Assembly (NCBI GenBank): GCA_003133205.1
Contig: PKWK01000370.1
Coordinates: 1 to 29,415, forward strand
Direction of reading: 5' to 3'
DNA: 29,415 nucleotides
Source of the DNA: Granulicella sp.
GTDB lineage: Bacteria; Acidobacteriota; Terriglobia; Terriglobales; Acidobacteriaceae
Under the pieces are notes generated by a model. It was not told the DNA's origin, did no database searches, and worked only from the letters and a program-made list of their open reading frames with translations. Within the stretch, counting starts at the first letter, position 1. Each line of letters begins with the position of its first letter. Position numbers and translations under genes: made by a program. This document shows, one piece after another, positions 7,473-16,400 of this stretch.

Positions 7473-8570
7473 CTAGGTGCGTTTGCGCGCCTGAATTCCG
7501 CGGTCACGCGCATTCGAAATACGCTTCGCGCCGCCAAGCAGCATCAGCAACAGCGCCTTCTGGGCGTGCATGCGGTTCTCTGCCTGGTCGAACACAACAG
7601 ACTGCGGCCCGTCGAGAACAGCATCCGTCACCTCGGCGTTACGGTGCGCAGGCAGGCAGTGCATAAAGACGGCATCCTGCCGCGCGTGCGACATCAGCAC
7701 CTCGTTCACCTGGTACGGCTTGAAGATCGGCGCACGCTTCGTCGCCTCGTGCTCAAAGCCCATACTGGTGCACACATCGGTGTAGACAGCGTCCGCTCCG
7801 GTGACTGCCTTGACTGGGTCCTGCATAAAAGTGATGCTGCCGCCAGTCTGTTCGCTGATCTCGATCGCCTTATGGATGATATCCAGCTTCGGCGCGAAGC
7901 CCTTGGGACTCGCAACCGTACAGTGCACGCCAAGTTGCGCGGCTGTCAGCATCAGCGAGTGGCAGACGTTATTGCCGTCGCCAACGTACGTGAAGCGCAA
8001 GCCTTGAGCTGAGCCGAAGCGTTCCTCCAACGTGAAGAAGTCGGCGATAGCCTGGCACGGGTGCTCGAGGTCGGAGAGTGCATTGATTACCGGAACCTTG
8101 GAGCAGGCAGCCATCTCGGTGATGGTGTCGTGCGAGTAGGTGCGCAGCACGATCACGCTCATCCAGCGTTCGATGTTGTGCGCCATGTCGGGCAGCGACT
8201 CACGTTCGCCAAGCGGCGATTGCGTCTGGTCAACGAAGACGGCGTTCCCGCCAAGCGTGTTGATCGCGGCCTCGAAGGTGAGACGTGTGCGCAGCGATGC
8301 CTTCTCGAAGAACAGCACCATCTGGCGGCCGTCGAGCGCGTGGCGAAAGTCGTCAGGATTGCTCTTAACCGCGTGCGCAAGCTCCATGACGGCCGCCATC
8401 TCCTCGACGGTCAGGTCGGCGATGGAGCAGAGGTCGCGCCCGCACAGACGTTTGGCAGCCTCCGAGAAGGCGACATCCGATTGGATGCCGAGCGAAGCCG
8501 CCTTCGCAGGACGTGTCTGCTCCGGAGTGGCGTCCGGTTTCGGGCTGATCGTTACGGTTTTGCTACCCAT
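7473..8570 (-). CDS. argF: Ornithine carbamoyltransferase
   Basis: Transfers the carbamoyl group to ornithine, giving citrulline. The 365-aa protein shows the carbamoyl-phosphate sites SLRTR (92-96) and HPCQA (170-174), and the ornithine-side motifs DVCTSMG (265-271) and HCLPAHR (304-310). SLRTR replaces the more common STRTR, and Cys replaces Trp in D-W-TSMG. About 35 extra N-terminal residues precede the conserved core. The ATG at 8570 is chosen because the start codon overlaps the argD 3' end by 8 bases, as is usual in this operon. The frame stays open to 8681 only inside argD. The N-acetylornithine-using relatives were considered because of SLRTR, but the retained SMG and HCLPAHR loops favour ornithine. 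Confidence 0.93.
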   Translation of the reverse strand: MGSKTVTISPKPDATPEQTRPAKAASLGIQSDVAFSEAAKRLCGRDLCSIADLTVEEMAAVMELAHAVKSNPDDFRHALDGRQMVLFFEKASLRTRLTFEAAINTLGGNAVFVDQTQSPLGERESLPDMAHNIERWMSVIVLRTYSHDTITEMAACSKVPVINALSDLEHPCQAIADFFTLEERFGSAQGLRFTYVGDGNNVCHSLMLTAAQLGVHCTVASPKGFAPKLDIIHKAIEISEQTGGSITFMQDPVKAVTGADAVYTDVCTSMGFEHEATKRAPIFKPYQVNEVLMSHARQDAVFMHCLPAHRNAEVTDAVLDGPQSVVFDQAENRMHAQKALLLMLLGGAKRISNARDRGIQARKRT

Positions 8571-9840
8571 GGGAATGTTCTCCTGCCGGCGCGGGGCCGG
8601 CCAATGCTGCACTGGTCGAAGTAAGGCTCGTGAGAATTTCATCGAGCGCCGCGATTGCTGTATCCACGTGTTTGCGCTCAAGGATGTACGGAGGGAGGAA
8701 TCGCAACACGGTTTCGCTGGTGCGATTGATGATAATGTGCTGGGCCATCATCCCGGAAGCTGCTCGGGTGGCCAGGTCGGCCGAGTCGAGTTCCAGGCCA
8801 AGCATCAGACCCATACCCCGCACTTCGGTGACGCAATCGTGGCGCTGGCGAAGCGATTCGAGTTGCTGCTTGAAGTAACCGCCCACTTCACGAACGTGGG
8901 CGAGCGTGTTGGACTGCTTCATGGTATCGATGACAGCAATGGCAACCGCGCAGGCAAGCGGCCCGCCGCCGAATGTAGTGCCGTGCATGCCGGGCGTGAA
9001 GGCGCGCGCAGCTTCCTCCGTGCATAGCATTGCGCCCATCGGCAGGCCATTTGCAATCGGCTTTGCCAGCGTCGTGATGTCCGGCAAAATGCCGTAATGC
9101 TGATAGGAAAACCACTCGCCCGTGCGCCCCATGCCGGACTGAATCTCGTCCACCAGCAGAAGCGCGCCGGTGGAATTGCACAGTTCCCGCGCGGCCGCGA
9201 AGAATTCCTGGCTGACAGGACGGATGCCGCCCTCGCCCTGGATCGCTTCAATGCAGATACCGCATACCTCGTTCGAGAACTTCGCACGCAGATCGGCGAC
9301 ATTATTAAAACGAACAAAGTTGACGCCCGGCATCACCGGCTCAAACGGCTCGCGGTACTTCTCCTTGTGTGTGGTCGCGACCGCGCCAATCGTCCGGCCG
9401 TGGAAGCTATGTTCCATCGCAAGAAAATCCGTCCCGATGCTCTTCCCCTGCGAACGTAACACGCCGGCGTGTGCGCGTGCGAGCTTCAGCGCGGCCTCCC
9501 AGGCTTCCGTGCCGGAGTTGCAGAAGAACACCCGGTCGAGCCCGCTGATCTCGGTCAGTCGCACTGCGAGTTCGGCAGTGTGCTCGTGGTAAAAGAGGTT
9601 CGATGTGTGCAGCAGGCGCTTGGTCTGCGCCACGATCGCCGCCTCAACCGCGGGATGCGCGTAGCCTAGCGCCGTGACGCCGATGCCGCTAAGCAGATCG
9701 AGGTAGTCAATGCCCTGCTCGTCGCGCACATAGACTCCGTTGCCCTCCACGAAGAGAACCGGGTTGCGTTCATACGTATTGAGGATCAGCTTTTTCTCCG
9801 CTGCCTGGATCGATGCAAGCTTCATGTGACCTTCACTCAT
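8563..9840 (-). CDS. argD: Acetylornithine aminotransferase
   Basis: A PLP-dependent class III aminotransferase that converts N-acetylglutamate semialdehyde to N-acetylornithine. The 425-aa protein has the phosphate-cup motif NSGTEA (108-113), HSFHGRT (144-150), the PLP-ring aspartate in LLVDEIQSGMGRTG (Asp231) and the Schiff-base lysine in LAKPIANGLPMGA (Lys260). The ATG at 9840 overlaps the argB stop (ATGA), with a GGAGG about 10 bases upstream. A second in-frame ATG lies 5 codons in. The length is slightly above the usual 390-410. It may also serve succinyldiaminopimelate in lysine synthesis, as many ArgD proteins do; the sequence alone does not settle that. Confidence 0.95.
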   Translation of the reverse strand: MSEGHMKLASIQAAEKKLILNTYERNPVLFVEGNGVYVRDEQGIDYLDLLSGIGVTALGYAHPAVEAAIVAQTKRLLHTSNLFYHEHTAELAVRLTEISGLDRVFFCNSGTEAWEAALKLARAHAGVLRSQGKSIGTDFLAMEHSFHGRTIGAVATTHKEKYREPFEPVMPGVNFVRFNNVADLRAKFSNEVCGICIEAIQGEGGIRPVSQEFFAAARELCNSTGALLLVDEIQSGMGRTGEWFSYQHYGILPDITTLAKPIANGLPMGAMLCTEEAARAFTPGMHGTTFGGGPLACAVAIAVIDTMKQSNTLAHVREVGGYFKQQLESLRQRHDCVTEVRGMGLMLGLELDSADLATRAASGMMAQHIIINRTSETVLRFLPPYILERKHVDTAIAALDEILTSLTSTSAALAGPAPAGEHSHG

Positions 9841-10619
9841 GCGACCATGACCTCCGTTCCATCGTTGACCTTGGTCGTGCACAGGTCAGGTAGTAGATGT
9901 ACCGATTCCGCGGGCAGGATACGAACTCGCTTCACCCCGTGGGTGAGTGCGTCGCGGCAAGCGTTCAGCTTCGGCAACATGCCGCCCGAAACCACCATCT
10001 GCCGCTCCAACTCTGGAATCTGCTTCAGCGATAGCCAGCGTATCACCTCGCCGTCTGCTCCTTTGACGCCGGGAACGTCGGTGAGGAAAACCAGCGCGTC
10101 GGCCTTTGTGCAGATGGCGCAGGCGGCCGCCATCTCGTCTGCATTGATGTTGTAATACTCGCCATCAAATCCCAGCGCAATCGACGAGATCACTGGAACC
10201 GCGTCCATCTTCCAGATCGCTTCCAGCCATAGCGGATCGGTCGCGGCAATCTCGCCAACGAACCCAAGATCGGGCACGGTCTTCTTCTTGCGCGCGCGGA
10301 AGACGTTGCCGTCGCCCCCGGCAAGTCCCATCGCGGACTGCCCATGAGTGCGTAGCGCCGCCACCAGTGACTTATTCACCCGCCCGGCCAGCACCATCAG
10401 CGCGGCGTCGCGAGTCTCGGCGTCGGTTACACGCAGGCCCGAGATAAACTCACTCGTCTTGCCCATCTGAGCAAGCGTCGCCGTCAGTTGCTTGCCTCCG
10501 CCGTGGACCACAGCCACTTGATTTCCGTCGCGCACAAGTTCGGAGATGGCTTTGCCGCACGCATGCAGCAGCGCCTTGTTCTCGATCGTCGCGCCTCCGA
10601 GCTTTACTACGTATTTCAC
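9837..10619 (-). CDS. argB: Acetylglutamate kinase
   Basis: Phosphorylates N-acetylglutamate with ATP, the usual arginine-feedback step. The 260-aa protein has the amino-acid kinase hallmarks: VVKLGG (4-9), the glycine loop VVHGGGKQ (37-44), a substrate segment near YYNINADEMAA, and LTDVPGVKGADG. The start is GTG at 10619, which overlaps the argC stop as GTGA, with GGAGGG six bases upstream. This gives the length typical for the family. There is no clear N-terminal arginine-sensing helix extension, so feedback inhibition by arginine cannot be inferred from the sequence. Confidence 0.96.
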   Translation of the reverse strand: MKYVVKLGGATIENKALLHACGKAISELVRDGNQVAVVHGGGKQLTATLAQMGKTSEFISGLRVTDAETRDAALMVLAGRVNKSLVAALRTHGQSAMGLAGGDGNVFRARKKKTVPDLGFVGEIAATDPLWLEAIWKMDAVPVISSIALGFDGEYYNINADEMAAACAICTKADALVFLTDVPGVKGADGEVIRWLSLKQIPELERQMVVSGGMLPKLNACRDALTHGVKRVRILPAESVHLLPDLCTTKVNDGTEVMVA

Positions 10620-11746
10620 TTCAGGCCCTCCGCTTCGTTCCAGCCGCACATGAGGTTCATATTCTGTACCGCCTGGCCCGATGCACCCTTCAGCAGATTG
10701 TCGAGACAAGAAACCAGCACCAGTCGCTTGCCGTCTTTGCCCAGTTCGAAGCCCAGATCGCAGTAGTTTGTGCGGACAACATGCTGAATCTGAGGCAGGT
10801 GCGGCGTGGCGTGAATGCGGACCATGGGGCTTGTCGCGTAGAACGCGCGCAGACATGCCTCAATCTGTTCCGGCTCGGTGCGCTCCGCAAGCCGCACGTA
10901 GATCGTCGAAAGAATCCCGCGCGGAATAGGCAGCAAATGCGGCGTGAACTGAATCTGTTCCGACGTGAGTCCAAGCTGCTCCAGCATTTCGCCGGTGTGG
11001 CGATGACCGAAGACTGCATATGCCGAAAGATTGTCGGCCGCATACATGAAATGAGTCTTCGCGGTGGCGGCTTTACCTGCGCCGCTGACCCCGGACTTGG
11101 CGTCGCAAACGATGCCGTGGTCGAGATCGACGAGTCCTGCGCGCAGCAAGGGCGCAAGCGCGAGGATGATCGACGTGGCATAGCAGCCGGGATTGGCAAC
11201 CAGGCGCGCCGAGGCAATTGCGGCCCGATGCAACTCGGGGCACCCATACACGGCTTCATCTTGTAGCGCCTGGCCAAGTGCCGGATCTGCATCGTGCAGC
11301 TTGTAGACAGCTCGGTTGGCGGGGTCATCGAGGCGCCACGCACCGCTGAGATCGATCACCCGCACCCCGTTCTCCAACCACTCCGGAGCCAACTGGCGGG
11401 AGTTCTCGTGAGGCAGGGCGAGAAAGACAATCTCCGTTCCGGCGTCGCGGATCAACTTCCAATTGAACGCATGTATCTCGGGCTGCTGCTGTCCTCCACC
11501 GAGTGCAAGTTGAGGTTGAACCTGCTCGAGCGGAACACGGCCGGTCGGCGCATCGTCGGCGATGCGGCCGAGGAAGAGCGGCTTGGTCTCGGCGAGGCGC
11601 GGATGGGCGAGCAACAACCGCGCCAACTCTCCGCCCGCATATCCGCCGACCCCCGCTACTGCCGTCCGCACGGTCGCCGTCGGCTTCTTGCCGGGCGATT
11701 GCGTTTGCGCTTCGATCTCTGTGCTGATGGCTTGCATGTCAATCAA
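10616..11746 (-). CDS. argC: N-acetyl-gamma-glutamyl-phosphate reductase
   Basis: An NADPH-dependent reductase of N-acetylglutamyl phosphate to the semialdehyde. The NAD(P)-binding turn AGVGGYAGGE is at residues 31-40 and the catalytic cysteine sits in ANPGCYAT (Cys188). FGHRHTGEM and PIPRGILSTIY are in the expected C-terminal places. The start is probably TTG at 11746, since a GAAGGA ribosome site is five bases before it; an ATG three codons in (11737) is the alternative. The length of 376 aa is a little above the usual 340-350, mainly from the N-terminal 25 residues. It lies 55 bases after argR and overlaps argB by 4 bases. Confidence 0.95.
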   Translation of the reverse strand: MIDMQAISTEIEAQTQSPGKKPTATVRTAVAGVGGYAGGELARLLLAHPRLAETKPLFLGRIADDAPTGRVPLEQVQPQLALGGGQQQPEIHAFNWKLIRDAGTEIVFLALPHENSRQLAPEWLENGVRVIDLSGAWRLDDPANRAVYKLHDADPALGQALQDEAVYGCPELHRAAIASARLVANPGCYATSIILALAPLLRAGLVDLDHGIVCDAKSGVSGAGKAATAKTHFMYAADNLSAYAVFGHRHTGEMLEQLGLTSEQIQFTPHLLPIPRGILSTIYVRLAERTEPEQIEACLRAFYATSPMVRIHATPHLPQIQHVVRTNYCDLGFELGKDGKRLVLVSCLDNLLKGASGQAVQNMNLMCGWNEAEGLK

Positions 11747-11801
11747 TGGATTCCTTCAATAGATGCCGTGTCGGCGAATGCGAACTTCCTATTCTGATGA
11801 A

Positions 11802-12245
11802 TTAGCCAATATATTCTTCGATGCGGACTTTAAGCGTGCGCGCCTGGCGCTCGTCCGGGCAGATGATGAGAACCGTATCGTCGCCAGCGATGGTGCCCAC
11901 CACCTCCGGCCAATCTTCGTAGTCGATGCCGGCGGCGACGGGCTGGGCGGCACTTGTGCTCGTGATCAGGACCAACTGATTCATGGCCTGGCGCACCTCG
12001 ATGCCGAAGCTGCCCAACACCTCGCGGATTCCGGGCAGGCTGTCCTCATCGTCTTCGAGCGGATTGCCCGGCAGAGCGTAGCCGGCTGGCCCTTTCGAAA
12101 GGCGAAGCTCGTGAATATCCCGCGAGAGCGTGGCCTGGGTAACGTGAAATCCACGGCGCGCAAGCCTGCGACGCAACTCATCCTGGCTCGGTACCGATGC
12201 CTGGTGGAGTACGTCGCGAATCGCGGTATGGCGCTGCTGCTTCAT
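11802..12245 (-). CDS. argR: Arginine repressor ArgR
   Basis: An arginine-sensing DNA-binding repressor, usually hexameric, that binds ARG boxes. The 147-aa length is typical. The N-terminal winged helix is seen in SQDELRRRLARRGFHVTQAT, followed by LSRDIHEL (20-47). The C-terminal arginine-binding core carries GTIAGDDT (117-124), with the Asp pair that contacts arginine. It is the first gene of the arg operon and its promoter overlaps two ARG-box-like sites at 12368-12402, so autoregulation with the whole operon is expected. The assignment is strong. Confidence 0.96.
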   Translation of the reverse strand: MKQQRHTAIRDVLHQASVPSQDELRRRLARRGFHVTQATLSRDIHELRLSKGPAGYALPGNPLEDDEDSLPGIREVLGSFGIEVRQAMNQLVLITSTSAAQPVAAGIDYEDWPEVVGTIAGDDTVLIICPDERQARTLKVRIEEYIG

Positions 12246-12367
12246 AAGTGGACCGACTGACTGACCTTGCTTTTACCTTTGCAACGAAAAGCGTAACAAT
12301 CTAGAATAAAACTTTGCGGTTTCAAACGCCGCAACTCACCGGACGCGGTCCTCGCGGAACCGGCTAT

Positions 12368-12402
12368 TGCATAAACATACATATATAGTGTATAAATATA
12401 CA
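12368..12402. promoter_or_regulatory. Two tandem ARG-box-like operators
   Basis: Box 1 is TGCATAAACATACA at 12368-12381 and box 2 is TGTATAAATATACA at 12389-12402. Box 2 is a perfect inverted repeat around AAAT and matches the bacterial ARG box pattern TGAAT-N4-ATTCA except for one symmetrical change per arm. The starts are 21 bases apart, i.e. 18-bp boxes separated by 3 bp, the spacing known for enterobacterial ArgR operators. The pair lies 123-157 bases upstream of the argR ATG. Confidence 0.8.
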
Positions 12403-12415
12403 TGGGCCTGGTCAA
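12387..12415 (-). promoter_or_regulatory. Sigma70-like promoter of the arg operon
   Basis: Read on the minus strand, TTGACC (12415-12410) is a good -35 and TACACT (12392-12387) a fair -10, with exactly 17 bases between them. The -10 and spacer are covered by ARG box 2, and the predicted transcription start falls in or next to box 1. Bound ArgR would therefore block RNA polymerase. Start-site position is inferred only. Confidence 0.65.
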
Positions 12416-12492
12416 GGCCTGACCGCGACAATTTGCCTCTGTCCAATTACCCGGGAGTCTCCGCTCTCGCATCGCCCGACGTATAGTTAATT

Positions 12493-13297
12493 ATGGACCC
12501 CTTTTCCGCACATTCCGAGCACGAAGCATCCGCAACGCTACTCGTTCGCGAAGCTCTGCCGTCCCCGGTCCCGATGCCTTCGCTTATCCATGAGCGCTTT
12601 GATCACGACTCCTGCGGCGTAGGTTTCGTTGCGTCGATCGATGCGGTCTCGTCGCACCTGATCCTCGAACACGCTCTCACCGCACTCGCCCGGCTCGCCC
12701 ATCGCAGCGCAGTTGCCGCCGATGGCAAGAGCAGCGACGGTGTAGGCCTCATGATAGCCGTGCCAAGAGCACTTTTGCTCGACTATCCAGCAGGACGCTC
12801 GTTTACAAGGCGATGTGCGCAGGTCGCCTGCTCGCAGAGTTTTACCCTGATTTTGCGTCCCCGCAATCGTCGCGCTCTACGGCGCAACCGCAGGCTCGCT
12901 GTATGCAGCAGGACGCGCCGGCGAGCGCTTTGCGGTCCGGAACTGCGGCGCCACCGCAGTGATTGAGAGCGCAGGCGACCATGGCTGCGAGTACATGACG
13001 GGCGGCGTTGTGGTCGTGCTGGGCCACACAGGAATGAACTTCGGCGCCGGAATGACGGGCGGCCTGGCCTGGGTCTATGACGACGATGGCTCGTTCATAC
13101 CAAACCTGCGCTATCACTCGGAGTTTCTTGAGGCAACGCCCTACGCCGCAGTCGAACCCGACGCACAGAATGCCCTGAAGGCGCTGATCGAAGTCCACGC
13201 CAGACGCTCAGCCAGCAGTCTCGCCAAGCGCATGCTCGCGAATTGGGAGGCGCAAGTGCAACCCTTCGTGCGCCTCACTCCCAGGCCTCAGGCGTAA
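12493..13297 (+). pseudogene. gltB: gltB (glutamate synthase large subunit) remnant with internal deletions
   Basis: Three collinear pieces of GltB survive in three different frames. Piece 1 (from the ATG at 12493 to about 12785) encodes the glutaminase-domain start with DSCGVGFVASID and LAHRSAVAADGKSSDGVG. Piece 2 (12795 to about 12862) reads TLVYKAMCAGRLLAEFYPDF, normally about 100 residues further along. Piece 3 (about 12866-13297) is the C-terminal glutamine-amidotransferase-like repeat domain, with AAGRAGERFAVRN and DHGCEYMTGGVVVVLG, ending in a proper TAA. Intact GltB is about 1,500 aa; the FMN/4Fe-4S synthase core is absent, so no ammonia-assimilating enzyme can be made. The pieces remain very similar to functional GltB, so the loss seems fairly recent, or an assembly collapse is involved. 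A short product of about 155 aa could still be translated from the first start. Confidence 0.88.
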
Positions 13298-13395
13298 ACC
13301 AGCGACGCCCGAAGAAGACGCAGAACGATAACCCGGCGGCGGGATCGCGCGAAGTACGGTGGGAAAAAGGACCCTTGAGCCTTCACACCTTTAAA

Positions 13396-13434
13396 CAGAA
13401 TCGGGACGACGCGCGAGGCGCCGTCCCGGTTCTG
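13396..13434 (-). terminator. Hairpin terminator downstream of the TonB-dependent receptor
   Basis: A 13-base stem (CAGAATCGGGACG at 13396-13408 pairing with 13422-13434, one G-T-type mismatch) closes a 13-base loop. On the minus strand it is followed by a short TTTAAA tract. It sits 16 bases past the receptor stop and between convergent units, so it may also end transcription of the gltB remnant. Confidence 0.6.
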
Positions 13435-13449
13435 CCCGGAACGAATCAG

Positions 13450-16400
13450 TTAGAAGAGGATTCGCCCTCCGACCTGGATGACACGCTGCGAGCCACCGCT
13501 TCCGGTGATTTGCCCGAACGTGCCGCTGGTGACTGAGTTCGTCGGGGCGCCTAGGTTTACGAGGTTGAAGACGTTCGAAACCTCGCCGCGAAGCTGGAAG
13601 CGTGCTTGCTCGAAGATGTGAAAGTCGCGGAACAGAGAAGCATCGACGTTACGGTATCCCGGATCTGACAACTGAGCTGGACCAACGTTTCCGAGCAAAC
13701 CCAGAGGACCCACGCCGGGGCAACCGGCATCGAACCCGGGGCGGCAATATGCAGTAGTGTCAAACCACTGCTTCATCATCGCAACGCGCGAGTGGCCATT
13801 GTCGATCAAATGTGGAAACTTGCCCGCCGCGACGCTCGGGCGCTGGGTGCCTCCTCCAAAGTAGTTGTCGCTGCCGGTGGTCACCGTAAAGGGCTGACCG
13901 CTGTTTGCCGTCCAGATACCGCTGATCGACCAGCCGTTCAACGCTGTCTTCACGATTCGGTTGGAGTCGTCGAAGTAATCCGGCTTCCAGACAAAGGACA
14001 TCGTCATCATGTGGCGACGATCCTGATCCGAACGCTGACGGGTCTCGAGTTGTGGATAGTTAACGTCCTGGAAGACGCCGCTCACGGCACCTGTGGCGTC
14101 GAGTGTGTTGCTTTGCAGCGTCTTGCTCCAGCTGTAGTAGCCCTTGGCGCTGATGTGGTGAGTAATGCGCTGCTCTAATGTGAGCTGCAGGGAGTTGTAA
14201 TTGGAGTTCTGGTTGGAGCGAATGATATTGACGTTGCTGTAGATGGGGCTCGCTGCCGACTGACCAAAGCTCGAGTTGAGTGGCCGGCGGTTATTGATCG
14301 TGGAACTGCTGTTGGCATAGCCGCAAGCCTTGGTCGTATCGGGAGTGGTGCCGGACGTAAAGCAACTGGGGCCTGAGAGTCCAGTAGTTGGGTTGATGTT
14401 GAAGATCGGTCCATTCAGGTCGTTGTAGAGCGGCGCCTTGCGGTTGAGCGAACCAACGTAGTTGGCAGTGAGAGCAAAGCCTTTGCCGAACTGCTGCTGG
14501 AAGCCGAAGTTGATCTGCACGGAGTAGGGCCAGCGGTAGTTCGGATCGAAGGCCGAGATTGCGTTGAGCGGCAGGAACGTGGCCGAGTTGTTGGCGCGAT
14601 TGAAGGCCAGGCCCGGATACGGGTTCGTCCCAGTCGGGAACTCGGTTGGATCCCCGGTATACGGATGAGTCAACGAGACAACCTTGGTGTACGAGTTGCG
14701 AACCGCATAAGGAGCGAAGTTAGAGGGGAACTCCCATTCATTTCCGGAGATGCCGCCGAAGAAGAGGCCGGCGCCGCCATGGAAGACGGTCTTGCCATTG
14801 CCGAAGGGATCATAGGCAAACCCGAGGCGAGGGGAGAAGTGATTCTTTGGCGTGAACGCACCGCCGACAGGAACCCCAGGGTCACCCGGGAAGAGCATGC
14901 CGATAGGAGCGAGTTGCGGTCCAGTCTTGCCGATGATGTTCACCGTCCCAAATGCATGCGACTGGACACCGGGCGAGAAGTTCGTCTGCATGGTCTGTGG
15001 ATCGGTGGGTGCCTGCTGCCAGTCATAGCGAGCGCCGAGATTGAGAGTCAGTCTTGGAAGAATGCGCCAGTCGTCCTGGGCGAATATGCCATAGGAATAC
15101 CAGCTTGCATTCGCATAGACGCTGGTGTCCTGGTTCATGCTCACCGGAGTGCCGGCGAGGAAATCCGACAAGCCGTTGGTCGTCCGCGCAGCGGACGCTC
15201 CGTTGGTCGTCGAGAAGGTGAAGGTGCCGTAGTTATTCAGCGAGGTGAGTTGAAAGTCCTTTTCCAGGCCTGCCTCGCCGCCCAGGTAGAGTGAGTGTTT
15301 GCCGCGCGTCGTGCTCAACACGTCGCGAAGACCATAGACATTGGCGCCTGCCTTGGGGCCGGTAATGGCCTGGGCGAGCGTGAAGGCCTCCACGCCACCG
15401 ACAGCGATGTTGGGACGTGAGGGAATTCCAACCACGCCAAAATCGGAACCGAAGTCCGCAAGCGTGCTCGCTGGAGTCGCGATACGCCCACCATTCTGGC
15501 GCGTGTAATTTACCCAGAACTGGTTGACGGTCCGCGGGCTTACCGTCCAGGTGTCGCTCACGTTCGCATTCTGCTGCTTGTTCTCATATAGGGAGGATGT
15601 CCACGCCTGTGTAAACCCTCCAAGATTCGATGTGACCTGGTAGTTCAGCAAGAAGTAGCTGAGGGTAAGGCGATGTGCTGCCGTCAGCTGGTGCTCAGTC
15701 TTGATCAAATACTCGTCGTTTTGCTCCGGAAGCCGCGACCGGGTGCGATAGGTGTATTGCGTATCTCCAGTGCGGAAGGGCTGCTTCGCCGGAAGATTTG
15801 CCTTCAGGTACTTGATGATATTGACCGCGGTTGGATCGACCGACGGAAGCGTGTTGTTGGGATAGGGTGTCTTGGTCACCGGATTGCATACCAGGAATTT
15901 GACAGCGGTATTATCGGCTGTCGACGGTGCCTGGGTGCAGGTTGTAATGTCGGATGGCAGGTTCTCGGAGAAATTTCCGGCCATCTGGGCGTCACTCGGC
16001 AAGGCGCCGCCGTAATCGCCATACTGGATAAAACGATAGCTGGCCCAGCTTCCGAAGAAGAAGTCTTTGTCGTGACGAATTGGCCCGCCGAGAGTAGCGC
16101 CGTAACGGTGCTGGTTGTAAGGATTCTTGGTTGCGTTCAAGCCGGCGTTATGCGCGACTGCATTGAAGTTTCTGTCGCGGAAGAACTCGAATGCAGAACC
16201 GTGAAAGGCATTGGTGCCGTTCTTGGTAACGATGCTGACGACCGCGGAAGAATAGCGCCCAAGCTGCGCGCTGTAGTTATTGGTAGCCACATTGAATTGG
16301 CTGATCGCGTCCGGGTTGGGAACCTGGTTGCCGCTATTGCGGAGACCGGTCATATTGAGGCCGCCATCAAGGTAGTACGAAACCTGGCCGACTAAGCTAT

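Noticed and set aside
7473..8570. Calling ArgF an N-acetylornithine carbamoyltransferase
   Set aside because: Although SLRTR is shared, the SMG and HCLPAHR loops and the operon context fit ornithine better.
12842..13198. 118-aa minus-strand open frame
   Set aside because: Antisense to the well-matched GltB C-terminal piece; no independent support.
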